DNA of 37,226 nt from Candidatus Sulfotelmatobacter sp. (GTDB lineage Bacteria > Acidobacteriota > Terriglobia > Terriglobales > Acidobacteriaceae). Position numbers and translations under genes: made by a program. The stretch covers positions 1 to 37,226 of the forward strand of contig JASHNU010000037.1 of NCBI GenBank assembly GCA_030041475.1. Direction: 5' to 3'. The notes below the pieces were generated by a model. The model was not told the DNA's origin. It saw nothing but the letters and a program-made list of their open reading frames with translations, and made no database searches. Positions 8,799 through 16,815 of the stretch are shown here, piece by piece; positions within the stretch are counted from its first letter, which is position 1, and every line of letters begins with the position of its first letter.

Positions 8799-11700
8799 CT
8801 AATCCACGTGCTCTCCTTCGGCAAACCCCGGCTCAGCCGGCGGCAGTACATCCAACTCGCCTGCGACCCAGACGTAAAGCGTTGGCAGAAGGAAGATGCT
8901 CATCACCAGGTCTGCGATTAGGCCGCCGACGATCACGATAGCGAATGGCCGCTGCGAATCGGAACCGATAGCGTGCGACAAGGCCGCGGGCAACAATCCC
9001 AGCGTTGCCACCAGCATCGTCATCATGATGGGACGCAACCTGAGCACCGCTCCTTCGACTGCCGCGTCTTCGATGGAATACCGCCGCGCCCGCAACTGAT
9101 TGATGTACTCAAGCATGATCACGCCGGTCTGCACTGAAACTCCAAACAGAGCCAAAAATCCCACGCCGGAAGAAACGCTGAAGTTCGTTCCCGTAAACAG
9201 AAGCGCCAGCAAGCCTCCAACGCGCGCCATGGCCACGTTAGCCAGTATCAGCATCGCCCATTTGAATGAGCGGAACATCGTATAAAGGATGATGAAGATG
9301 ATGAAAATCGTAATCGGCAGCACGATCAGCAGCCGTTCGTCGGCCCGTTTCTTGCTCTGGTATTCACCCTCCCAATTGATGTGATATCCCTTGGGCAGTT
9401 GAACCTGCTTGTTGACCTTGTCCATGGCTTCTTCCACAGCTCCGCCCAAATCGCGCCCGCGCACGCTGTATTTAATAGCCACGTAGCGCTGATTGCCCTC
9501 GCGGTAGATTTCCGATCCGCCATCTACCACGGAGACTTTGCATAGCTGCGCCAACGAAACCCGCTCGCCGGTGGGAGAAAGCAGCCGAATTTTCTCGATG
9601 GCCTCCTGCGTGTCGCGATATGGAGGCAGATAGCGGAGCACCAGATCGTAGCGCGCCTCGCCTTGCAGCACCTGGGTAAGCGCGTTGCCGCCGACCGCGG
9701 TCTGAATTGCGTCCTGCACGTCTGCAACGTTGATCTGATAGCGGGCGGCGGCATCCCGATCGACGGTGAGATTCAGATTGGGTTGGCCTAGAACGCGAAA
9801 TACGCCCAGATCCTCAATGCCCTTGACTTTGCCCATAATGCCGACAATCTGATCGGCTTTTTCTTCCAGCACTTTCAAATCGTCGCCATACACCTTCGTC
9901 GCCAGCTCGCCTTTCACCCCGCTGACCGCCTCTTCCATGTTGTCTTCGATTGGTTGAGAAAAGCCCCAAACTACGCCGGGAATTTTGTTCAATTCGCGAT
10001 TCATGGCGGCGATCAGTTCGTCCACATTCTGATGGAACACCGGCCGCCACTGCTCTTTGGGTTTAAGATCAACGAAATATTCAGTATTGAAGAAACCGGT
10101 CGTATCGGTTCCGTCATCCGGACGGCCCACCTGGCTGGTGCACTGCGGCACCTCGGGGAACGAACAGAGCACGATTCGTGCCTGATTGGAAACTCGAATG
10201 CCTTCGTCCGGTCCCGTGCTGGGAGCGAGCGTACCGCGTACCCAAAGAGCGCCCTCATCCAGGTGAGGGAGAAATTCGGAGCCGATGACGCCGCCAAAGG
10301 CGAGATAGATCGCCACGAAAAGGCTCACCACTCCCACCCCTACCGTGAGCGCTCGCTCCCGAATCGCCCAGCGGACGGCATGGCGATAGCGTTCCGTCAG
10401 AAACTCCATTACCGGATTGCGCCACTCCTTCGCGCCTTTGGCGAAGGCGAAACTGGCCAGCACGGGGGCGATCCCGATTGAAAAAATAAGTGCTCCCAGC
10501 AGCGCGAACGCGACCGTCCACGCCATGGGGTGAAACAACCGGCCTTCGACCCGCTCAAGAGTAAAAATGGGCAGATACGCGGTAATGATGATCGCGATGG
10601 CATAAAAAACCGGGCGCTGCACTTCATGGGCCGCTTCGCCAATTTTTTCTGTAGGCGTTGCACTGCCATTGTGGAAGCTCATGTGGCGCACGATGTTTTC
10701 GATCATCACCACTGCGCCATCCACCACCATGCCGAAGTCCAGCGCGCCCAGAGAAAGCAGGTTGGCGGGGATCTGGCGCAGATCAAGGCAGATCGAGGCA
10801 AACAACAGAGAAAAGGGAATCGTCGCCGCCACAATCAGCGCGCCGCGCACGTTGCCAAGGAAGGCGAAGAGAATGATCGTGACCAGAATCATTCCTTCCG
10901 TGAGGTTATGCAGCACGGTATGACTGGTGAAATGCACCAGATCGCTGCGGTCGATGAAGGGAACGATCTTCACTCCCTTGGGGAGGATGTGATCGTTCAT
11001 TTCCTGGATTTTGGCTTCGAGGCCTTTGAGGGCGGGATCGGCAGGCGCGCCCTTGCGCAGAAGGGCGATGCCAGAGACGACGTCGTCGTTGTCAATGATC
11101 TTTCCGTCTTCTTTGTGGATGGCGCGGGCAAACTGGCCGAGGCGAATTTTCGGGCCTTGCGCCACGACGGCGATGTCTTTGATGCGAAGCGGCGTGCCGT
11201 TCTTGGTGTAGACGACCGTCTCTTCGATGTCGTGGACGTGGTCGACGAGTCCGACTTCGCGGACGTTGATCTGTTGCAGGCCGGCCTGGATGAAGCTGCC
11301 TCCGGCATTGGCGTTGTTGTTGACGAGCTGCTGCTCGACCTGGGCCAGACTCAGACCGTAGGAGACGAGCTTATTGGGATCGAGGCGGACTTGATATTCG
11401 CGGGTGGGGCCGCCGAAACTGGCAACGTCGACAATGTCGGGAACGGACTTGAGGTTCTTCTCGACGATCCAGTCCTCGATGGACTTCAGCTCCATCGGGT
11501 CGTATTTCGGGTTCGTGCTGCGCAGGGTGAAGAAATAAATCTGGCCGACGGGGCTCCAGTCGGTGCCCATCTGCGGCGAAACGTTTGGCGGGAGCGTCAC
11601 CTGGCTGAGTCGTTCGAGGACGCGCTCGCGGTTCCAGGCGTTGTCGGTTCCGTCTTCGAAGATGAGCTTGAGGTCGGACAGGCCGAATAGTGAGAACGAA

Positions 11701-11948
11701 CGCAGGTGGACCACGCCCGGGATGCCGTTCATGCTGGTTTCGAGCGGAATGGTGACCTGTTGCTCGATCTGTTCAGCCGAAATTCCGGGCCACTGCGTGA
11801 TGATTTCGACGTAATTGTCGGCAACGTCGGGGTAGGCCTCGATGGGCAGGTTGTGGAACGACACGATGCCCCAGGCAAACAAGAGCAGGGCAAAGCCCAG
11901 GACCAGCAGGCGGTTGCCAAGGGCGAAATCGACTACGCGGCGAATCAT
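8799..11948 (-). CDS. Heavy-metal efflux RND pump, CusA/CzcA family
   Basis: Inner-membrane proton-driven pump of 1049 aa, full family length. The N-terminal helix (LLVLGFALLLFAWGIVSF) is followed by the family-typical LPIEAYPDVADNYVEIIT. Helix 4 carries DFGMVVDGAVVMIEN with Asp404, Asp410 and Glu417, the proton-relay pattern of CzcA-type heavy-metal RND proteins. A second set of helices and porter domains follows in the usual duplicated order. The protein ends in an acidic tail. The ATG at 11948 lies 12 bp after the adaptor stop, with AGGTG upstream. It is the last gene of a four-gene minus-strand operon. The pattern supports divalent or monovalent metal export; whether Cu/Ag or Co/Zn/Cd cannot be decided by eye, and no metal regulator is adjacent. 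Confidence 0.95.
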   Translation of the reverse strand: MIRRVVDFALGNRLLVLGFALLLFAWGIVSFHNLPIEAYPDVADNYVEIITQWPGISAEQIEQQVTIPLETSMNGIPGVVHLRSFSLFGLSDLKLIFEDGTDNAWNRERVLERLSQVTLPPNVSPQMGTDWSPVGQIYFFTLRSTNPKYDPMELKSIEDWIVEKNLKSVPDIVDVASFGGPTREYQVRLDPNKLVSYGLSLAQVEQQLVNNNANAGGSFIQAGLQQINVREVGLVDHVHDIEETVVYTKNGTPLRIKDIAVVAQGPKIRLGQFARAIHKEDGKIIDNDDVVSGIALLRKGAPADPALKGLEAKIQEMNDHILPKGVKIVPFIDRSDLVHFTSHTVLHNLTEGMILVTIILFAFLGNVRGALIVAATIPFSLLFASICLDLRQIPANLLSLGALDFGMVVDGAVVMIENIVRHMSFHNGSATPTEKIGEAAHEVQRPVFYAIAIIITAYLPIFTLERVEGRLFHPMAWTVAFALLGALIFSIGIAPVLASFAFAKGAKEWRNPVMEFLTERYRHAVRWAIRERALTVGVGVVSLFVAIYLAFGGVIGSEFLPHLDEGALWVRGTLAPSTGPDEGIRVSNQARIVLCSFPEVPQCTSQVGRPDDGTDTTGFFNTEYFVDLKPKEQWRPVFHQNVDELIAAMNRELNKIPGVVWGFSQPIEDNMEEAVSGVKGELATKVYGDDLKVLEEKADQIVGIMGKVKGIEDLGVFRVLGQPNLNLTVDRDAAARYQINVADVQDAIQTAVGGNALTQVLQGEARYDLVLRYLPPYRDTQEAIEKIRLLSPTGERVSLAQLCKVSVVDGGSEIYREGNQRYVAIKYSVRGRDLGGAVEEAMDKVNKQVQLPKGYHINWEGEYQSKKRADERLLIVLPITIFIIFIILYTMFRSFKWAMLILANVAMARVGGLLALLFTGTNFSVSSGVGFLALFGVSVQTGVIMLEYINQLRARRYSIEDAAVEGAVLRLRPIMMTMLVATLGLLPAALSHAIGSDSQRPFAIVIVGGLIADLVMSIFLLPTLYVWVAGELDVLPPAEPGFAEGEHVD

Positions 11949-11960
11949 TTATTCGTTCAC

Positions 11961-13184
11961 CTACTGCTCCACCGTGTTCTGCAGATCCAAGGCATTAGCT
12001 ACAACCTGGTCGCCAGGCTTCACGCCGGAGACGATCTCCTGTTGTTTGTTCGGTAGCATGATTCCCGTGACCACTTCCACGCGCCGGAAATGACCGTTGC
12101 CCAGGGGTGTGTAAACCCACTCGCGGTCGTGGAGATGGAGCACGGCAGTTGCCGGGACGGCCGAGTGCGTTTCTGCCTGTTTGCCGTAAAAAGTTGCCGT
12201 CGCGAACATGCCGATGCGCATCATTCCCGGATTCTTGACTTCGATACGAACTTTCGCGGTGCGGATATTGGGATCGAGCACAGGCAGGATGTTATCCACG
12301 CGCCCCTTCAGTACCTGGTTAGGATAGGCGTTGAGCCGGATGTCAGCGGTATCGCCCACTCGTACCGCGTCGAGATCGTTTTCGTAGACGTCGCAGATGA
12401 TCCAGACGTAGGAAAGATCAGAGATAGTGAAAGGATTCGGACCGGACAAGCCTTGCACGCCGGAAGCGGTGGTCACTTCCTGGTCCGTAATTACGCCGGA
12501 GACCGGCGCTGTGATGTCGATGATGGCCGAGGGATGGTCTTTGTCAATACCGAGGGTGTGCAGTTGTTCGGTGGCCGCGGTGAGGTCGGCTTTGGCGTCG
12601 GCTTCGGTGTCGTCGGCCTGCTCGAGGGCGCTCTTGGCGATGGCTCCCTTGTCATAGAGAGTCTGGGCGCGCTCGAGCTGTATACGAGCCAGGCGCTCGT
12701 CGTTCTCAGCTTTCAGGTACGTCTGATAAGCGCCGGATACATCGTTGCTGCGGACGCGGACGAGGACCTGGCCTTTCTCCACGGTATCGCCGAGGCGCGC
12801 CTTGAGTTCGATGACCCGGCCGGTGGCAAGTGAGATGACGGGCACCGCGCGGGCGATATCGGGCTGCACTACGCCGGTGACATTTAGTGCCGGGACCGCT
12901 TTGTGTTCGGTGGCGGCGACGAGAGGAAACTGATCGGGATGGTCGACCTTGAAGTTGTTGGCGTCGAGTTCGGTTTCGACGACGGGTTTTGGCGGAACCT
13001 CGGCTCTCTCGTCGGGCTTGCTGGAGCAGGCAGCGATGAGGAGCATCAACGTGCAACAGAGAACTAAGGCAAGAGCGCAACGGCGCAGCTCGCCGCTGGT
13101 GCGCTGCAAGGCTTTCGAGCTGCGCTCGACCGGACAGCCGAGGGCGGCTGTCCCTACATGGATATTTTTGTATTGAGTCCTCAT
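11961..13184 (-). CDS. RND efflux membrane fusion protein, CusB/CzcB-like lipoprotein
   Basis: Periplasmic adaptor of 407 aa. A lipobox LIAAC (Cys53) follows a hydrophobic stretch (ALALVLCCTLMLLIAA), so the mature protein is probably a lipoprotein. Then come the lipoyl half-motif (RVIELKARLGDTVEKGQVLVRV), a helical hairpin (about 150-215), the second half (ITAPVSGVITDQEV) and a beta-barrel with RVGDTADIRL and KVRIEVKNPGMMRIGMF. This is the CzcB/CusB order. The ATG at 13184 overlaps the TolC stop by 4 nt. The stretch before the signal sequence is unusually long, and residues about 11-18 (TAALGCPV) are encoded by a REP-like palindrome. The element appears to sit inside the coding region; if not, a downstream non-ATG start is used. 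Confidence 0.92.
   Translation of the reverse strand: MRTQYKNIHVGTAALGCPVERSSKALQRTSGELRRCALALVLCCTLMLLIAACSSKPDERAEVPPKPVVETELDANNFKVDHPDQFPLVAATEHKAVPALNVTGVVQPDIARAVPVISLATGRVIELKARLGDTVEKGQVLVRVRSNDVSGAYQTYLKAENDERLARIQLERAQTLYDKGAIAKSALEQADDTEADAKADLTAATEQLHTLGIDKDHPSAIIDITAPVSGVITDQEVTTASGVQGLSGPNPFTISDLSYVWIICDVYENDLDAVRVGDTADIRLNAYPNQVLKGRVDNILPVLDPNIRTAKVRIEVKNPGMMRIGMFATATFYGKQAETHSAVPATAVLHLHDREWVYTPLGNGHFRRVEVVTGIMLPNKQQEIVSGVKPGDQVVANALDLQNTVEQ
13132..13153 (-). repeat. REP-like palindrome inside the adaptor gene 5' end
   Basis: GGACAGCCG (13132-13140) and CGGCTGTCC (13145-13153) form a perfect 9-bp stem around AGGG. On the minus strand it is preceded by TGTAGGG. A related element (TGTGGGG before a GGACA/TGTCC stem) lies at 23870-23887, suggesting a dispersed family. 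Confidence 0.7.
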
Positions 13185-14509
13185 GGGATCACCTCACGGC
13201 CGACCGCCTGATTCATTTGTGCGGCCGCCGTCAGATAGGTGCCGACCAGATTCACATAGCTCAGTTGCACGGTGCGGTAGTCGCTTTCGGCGTTCAGAAA
13301 GTCGAGCAAGGAGGCGCCGCCGCGCTGGTAAGAGAAGAAGATGGTGTCGCGTACGCGCACGGCCTGGTCGAGATACTGGCGCTTGTAGGGCTTCAGTAGG
13401 GCAATGTTGCTTTCGACCAGGGCGTAAGCGGTGTCCACATCGCTGTACACCTGAATTTCCGCGCCTTCGCGCAACTGCTGGCTGCGTTTGATGTCGATCT
13501 TGGTGCGCAGTTTCTCGCCCTGGTTGCGGTCGAAGACGCGCAACGGGATGCTGACGCTGACGCCGAGCGTGTTGATGGCGTCGGGGTTATTGGTAGAGGC
13601 GTTGTGCGTGTACCATGCGCCTAAGGTTGGATCGGTCGAGCCGTTGGCCTCGGCCAGCTTGGAGTTCGTTTGAGCTTGTTGAACGGTCAACACTGCGGCG
13701 CGCAGGTCGGGACGGGCGTCGAGGGCGTCTTTGCGATAGTCGTCGAGCGCAGCCAACTGGTCGCTGAAGTCGTAGGGACCGTCGACGTCGAAGCTGTCGA
13801 TGGGGCGGTGGTCGTCAAGCAGCGCCAGCAAATTAATCTTGGTGCTGCGCAGATTGACCAGCGCACTTTGCAGGTCGGATTCGTACTGTACGCGCTGCAA
13901 CTCGAGCCGGTCGAGATCGATCTGGGCAATGTCGCCGGCCTGAAAACGATCGCGGCTGATCTTGAGCACGTGGTCGTAGTAGTCGAGATTATCTTCTGCC
14001 AGCTTGAGCACGGCCTTGCCGTTCAGCACGCCGATGAAAGCACTACGCAGATTAAAGAGCAGCGTACGGTCGAGATCGGCCTGTTGCGCTCGGCCGATGG
14101 CCGTGCCCTGTTTGGCGGCTTCGAGGCGCAGATGGCGTTTGTTGCGGCGCTCGAACAATTGACTGATACCCGGCGATTCGAACGTTCCGGCAAACGGCTG
14201 CCACTCGCCGTGGCTGGGAGCGATCTGGGTTCCATCTACGGTGAGGTTGAACTGGGGGTTGGGCCGCAGGAATGCTGTGATCTCTTCGGCTTTCAGTTCG
14301 TCGATGTTCAACTGCCCCGCCAGGAGGGTTGTATTGTGGATTTCGAAGTTGTTCTTGACGGTGTCCCAGGTCCAGACGACCTGAGACTGCGCCGGAGCGG
14401 ATTGTGCCGGTGGCGGCGATTGCTGGGCGGCAGCAGGCGGCGTCCCGTGCAGCGCCGAAGTGGCCAGTGCAGCCAGCACAATCACGGTTGTTGAAGGTTT
14501 TTTCCGCAT
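13181..14509 (-). CDS. TolC-family outer membrane protein of the metal efflux operon (CusC/CzcC-like)
   Basis: Outer membrane channel of 442 aa. A signal peptide (residues 1 to about 28, ending PAAAQ) is followed by a Pro/Gln/Ala linker (QSPPPAQSAPAQSQ). Two OEP repeats follow; visible helical segments include FNLRSAFIGVLNGKAVLKLA, QIDLDRLELQRVQYESDLQS and RPDLRAAVLTVQQAQTNSKL. The C-terminal repeat ends with TYLTAAAQMNQAVGREVIP. It overlaps the adaptor gene by 4 nt and is followed by the RND pump, so it is the dedicated outer membrane partner. A 197-bp gap with a GC-rich hairpin separates it from the small membrane protein gene upstream. Confidence 0.93.
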   Translation of the reverse strand: MRKKPSTTVIVLAALATSALHGTPPAAAQQSPPPAQSAPAQSQVVWTWDTVKNNFEIHNTTLLAGQLNIDELKAEEITAFLRPNPQFNLTVDGTQIAPSHGEWQPFAGTFESPGISQLFERRNKRHLRLEAAKQGTAIGRAQQADLDRTLLFNLRSAFIGVLNGKAVLKLAEDNLDYYDHVLKISRDRFQAGDIAQIDLDRLELQRVQYESDLQSALVNLRSTKINLLALLDDHRPIDSFDVDGPYDFSDQLAALDDYRKDALDARPDLRAAVLTVQQAQTNSKLAEANGSTDPTLGAWYTHNASTNNPDAINTLGVSVSIPLRVFDRNQGEKLRTKIDIKRSQQLREGAEIQVYSDVDTAYALVESNIALLKPYKRQYLDQAVRVRDTIFFSYQRGGASLLDFLNAESDYRTVQLSYVNLVGTYLTAAAQMNQAVGREVIP

Positions 14510-14557
14510 CAGCTTGTCTCTGAAACTACTTCAATCTACTCGCCGAACACCATTTAC

Positions 14558-14579
14558 GGCGGGCCCGCTGCGGGCCGCC
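14558..14579. repeat. GC-rich stem-loop upstream of the CusC-like gene
   Basis: GGCGG pairs with CCGCC, and CCCG with CGGG inside it around a CTG loop, with one bulged G. No T-run follows on the minus strand. It would lie in the mRNA between the small membrane protein and the TolC gene, where it could stabilise or partly stop the transcript. The rest of the 14510-14706 gap shows nothing clear. Confidence 0.45.
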
Positions 14580-14706
14580 GACAGCATGGGGCCTGCTTCG
14601 TCAAGAATCCGTAAAGATAGAGAAAAGATTGAGGATTGCGGCGCCAATTTTTCCATCGGACCGAACTCGCAGGTCAGATCTCAAAAGACGCAGCAAGGAT
14701 CAGAAT

Positions 14707-15111
14707 CTATGCCAATTGAGGTGGAGCTCGGCTGGCGGCAAGAGCCGGGGGCGACGCGGGGAGGGAGAAAGCCATGCTGAGGGGCAGCATTGTGCACTCG
14801 TCCAAGAGGCTGAACGACGTGACCTTTGGCAGAATGGCGGGCGGACTCTGCAGTCGGCTCTGCCACGCGGAAGCCTTGTCGTTGCTGCACTGGCGGACGC
14901 TGCGCTTGCTGACCGGCGATTCTTCCATCTCGGACCGCATGGCGTGCAGGTCGTCGGTGGCTGAAATCACCGGGAAGAGCATGACCAGCACGCAGCCAAG
15001 AGCCAGCAGGCATTGCAGCGAGCTGAACTTGTGTTCGGAGCGAGCGCCTCGCCAGAGCCAGAATGCGGGCACGGCGAGCAGCACCCAGGCGAGATTGAGC
15101 AGGAGTTCCAT
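14707..15111 (-). CDS. Small membrane protein at the head of the metal efflux operon
   Basis: Protein of 134 aa, not assigned to a named family. It starts with two hydrophobic segments, MELLLNLAWVLLAVPAFWLW (1-20) and SLQCLLALGCVLVMLFPVIS (about 31-50), separated by a short basic loop, so it is probably an inner membrane hairpin. An acidic segment follows (TDDLHAMRSEMEES), then a Ser/Pro/Ala-rich C-terminal half with one more weakly hydrophobic stretch (PLSMAFSLPASPPALA). It is co-oriented with the downstream efflux genes, which suggests an accessory role in that system; this is inference. No strong ribosome site precedes the ATG at 15111. Confidence 0.6.
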   Translation of the reverse strand: MELLLNLAWVLLAVPAFWLWRGARSEHKFSSLQCLLALGCVLVMLFPVISATDDLHAMRSEMEESPVSKRSVRQCSNDKASAWQSRLQSPPAILPKVTSFSLLDECTMLPLSMAFSLPASPPALAASRAPPQLA

Positions 15112-15361
15112 GCAAGTCGCGCGCGCAGAATCTGCGAGAAGCTGAAAATGCCCAGCTTCAAAGAAGCTAGTTTTTCAGAAATGTCCAGTTCGAGTCAACG
15201 TGACCGAGGTGTTAGTGGGCGACTTTCAATTTCAAATCGCCTACTACTGGGAAGTTCTCCGTTTTCCAGGCTCGCGGCGGAGTATTGGCGTGGACGGGCC
15301 ATTTTCGAGGTTCACCGACAAAGTGGGAAAGCCCTCTTCTTCTGAGGATGCCCTGACGCGC
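15112..15361. other. Intergenic, upstream of the metal efflux operon
   Basis: No convincing gene. On the minus strand TTGACT (15195-15200) could be a -35 box for the operon, but no matching -10 is clear. A short AGCTTC/GAAGCT hairpin lies near 15156-15170. A plus-strand frame at 15200-15442 lacks support. Confidence 0.4.
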
Positions 15362-15586
15362 TCAAGAAAACGGGCCTCTAGGTCCTGCGTTCCCGTTTTT
15401 CCCCAGCGTTCTCCGCGTTTCTCCCAATTTCTGTATCTCTAACACGCCCAGCCACTTACGCCGTCGTGTACATACATCTTCATATTGCCAATCCTCGATC
15501 GTACGTACATCCTTGCACGTGCAATGTTCCTTAAGGAACACTTCGCACATTTCATACCGGACGCCGAATGGGTGCGTAACCTTCAC
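15362..15586 (-). CDS. Possible 74-aa protein overlapping the end of the preceding gene
   Basis: A GTG at 15586 overlaps the TGA of the secreted-protein gene (GTGA), an arrangement seen several times in this window. The product has four Cys in its first half (MCEVFLKEHCTCK, EDVCTRR) and a basic middle (TRRRKWLGVLEIQKLGETRR). No family was recognised. Its stop lies just beyond a terminator-like hairpin, and its DNA holds a 16-bp palindrome. It may be real and coupled to the gene before it, or a chance frame in a 3' untranslated region. Confidence 0.3.
   Translation of the reverse strand: MKVTHPFGVRYEMCEVFLKEHCTCKDVRTIEDWQYEDVCTRRRKWLGVLEIQKLGETRRTLGKNGNAGPRGPFS
15367..15399 (-). terminator. 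Candidate terminator for the minus-strand secreted-protein gene
   Basis: AAAACGGG (15367-15374) pairs exactly with CCCGTTTT (15392-15399) across a 17-nt loop. On the minus strand the second arm runs on into TTTTCTT. The large loop weakens the case. Confidence 0.35.
15525..15540. repeat. 16-bp perfect palindrome TGTTCCTTAAGGAACA
   Basis: Every base is symmetric, as for a dimeric repressor site. It lies 43-58 bp beyond the stop of the secreted-protein gene (minus) and inside the possible 74-aa frame. CACGTG at 15517-15522 is a further small palindrome nearby. Confidence 0.55.
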
Positions 15587-16596
15587 CTTATGTCTTTCAT
15601 CGCGAGCAGCGTGCCGTAGTCGTGGCCGGAGGGATCGACGGCGCGGGCGACCGCGCCCGCAAAGGCCTCCCTGAGTTCTGGATACTTCGCCACCAGCGCC
15701 TTCATCACGGCAACGTTCGCGGCGTAGGCCTTGTTGGTATCCGCGACGTCTCCGTTTGTGGCCTGAAACTTCACGATGAGATCAAGGTCATTGCCAACTG
15801 TGGCAGGAAAGAGCGCGGTCAGCTTGTAGGTCGTCGTGCCGGCGACCAGGTCAACGGTCTTGCCGTTGGCCGGAACGTCAGTGGGCTCGAGGCTTTGGGC
15901 ATCGGCGTCGCGCTTGTCGGTGGCCTGTGTGCTCATGAACGGCACCGGAGCGAGCAGGTTGCGCGCTTCGAGCGCGTAGAGCCATGCGTTGTGCACCTGG
16001 CCTTTGGACTTGTACTCGCGGGCACGCGCGGAGAACCAGTCGCTGTCGTGTCCAGCCAGTTGCGCGGGCTTCACATAGAACCCTGCAAGCTTCCAGTCGG
16101 TTCCGTCCTGCTGCAGGATGAACGAAACATTCGTGCGCGCGTGCGGCGTGGCGGCGTCGAAGAGCACAACCGCATATTTCGCCGGCATGAGATTGTCAAG
16201 ATAGAAAGCCGCGCTGTTGGCCGTTTGCCCGTTCTTGCCGAAGACTCCGCAGAGGAACTCGGCGTGCGGCATGGGCTCGGTGCCTGCGACTTCGAGCAGG
16301 AAAATCTTTGGCGTGGCCTGCGCGCCGGCAAGATCCTGCTGGCGTTCCTTGACGGCCGATTCCACCCCGGAGAAGTCGGTGGCGAGCGCGGGAACGGCGT
16401 TCTGGCGCAGGGACCCGGCATCTGCCTTGACCGCCATGTCGAAGTAGCGCTGTCCGGCGGCAGTGATGGCCGCGCGGGGGGCGTCATCGATATCGGCGGA
16501 GGTCTGACAGCTCTGCCCGCTTGCGGGCGGGCTGGACGACCCCACGATCGCCAAGCCAAACAAGCCAATGAAAACGAAGCGAAGGCACTGAATCAT
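15583..16596 (-). CDS. Secreted protein of unknown function, 337 aa
   Basis: An open frame extends upstream to 17076, but the start is best placed at the ATG at 16596. It opens a signal peptide (MIQCLRFVFIGLFGLAIVGS, cleavage near ASGQ) with GGAAG a few bases upstream. The mature part has an Ala-rich helical region (RAAITAAGQRYFDMAVKADA, NAVPALATDFSGVESAVKER), then a beta-rich part (IFLLEVAGTEPMPHAEFLCG, SFILQQDGTDWKLAGFYVKP). A final part has NAWLYALEARNLLAPVPFMS and TTYKLTALFPATVGNDLDLI. No catalytic motif or family was recognised. It is divergent from the STN-like gene across a 219-bp gap, where TATAGA on the minus strand near 16629-16634 could be its -10. Confidence 0.78.
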   Translation of the reverse strand: MIQCLRFVFIGLFGLAIVGSSSPPASGQSCQTSADIDDAPRAAITAAGQRYFDMAVKADAGSLRQNAVPALATDFSGVESAVKERQQDLAGAQATPKIFLLEVAGTEPMPHAEFLCGVFGKNGQTANSAAFYLDNLMPAKYAVVLFDAATPHARTNVSFILQQDGTDWKLAGFYVKPAQLAGHDSDWFSARAREYKSKGQVHNAWLYALEARNLLAPVPFMSTQATDKRDADAQSLEPTDVPANGKTVDLVAGTTTYKLTALFPATVGNDLDLIVKFQATNGDVADTNKAYAANVAVMKALVAKYPELREAFAGAVARAVDPSGHDYGTLLAMKDIR

Positions 16597-16815
16597 CGAG
16601 GCTTCCACGGGCTGTTGTATAAAGACCTGCTCTATAACGATCCTAGCACCGGGATTGAGCGAACGGGAAAAGGCGGCAAGGGAAAGAAATTGCAACGTTC
16701 TACTTGTGGGGTACTTCTGGAGCATTCCGTCAGGCATTCCCGAAGGCCGGACGCGGTGTAGAATTCTTGTAGATCTGCTGTATCCCCTGAAACGACCGCT
16801 TGGGAGGAAGGGTCT

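Noticed and set aside
10530-11690. Long plus-strand frame (386 codons) antisense to the RND pump gene
   Set aside because: It lies wholly inside the RND gene, whose catalytic motifs are intact, and its Asp/His/Val-rich composition is that of a codon shadow.
15156-15175. AGCTTC/GAAGCT hairpin followed by AGTTTTT on the plus strand
   Set aside because: Only six weak pairs and no plus-strand gene upstream to terminate.
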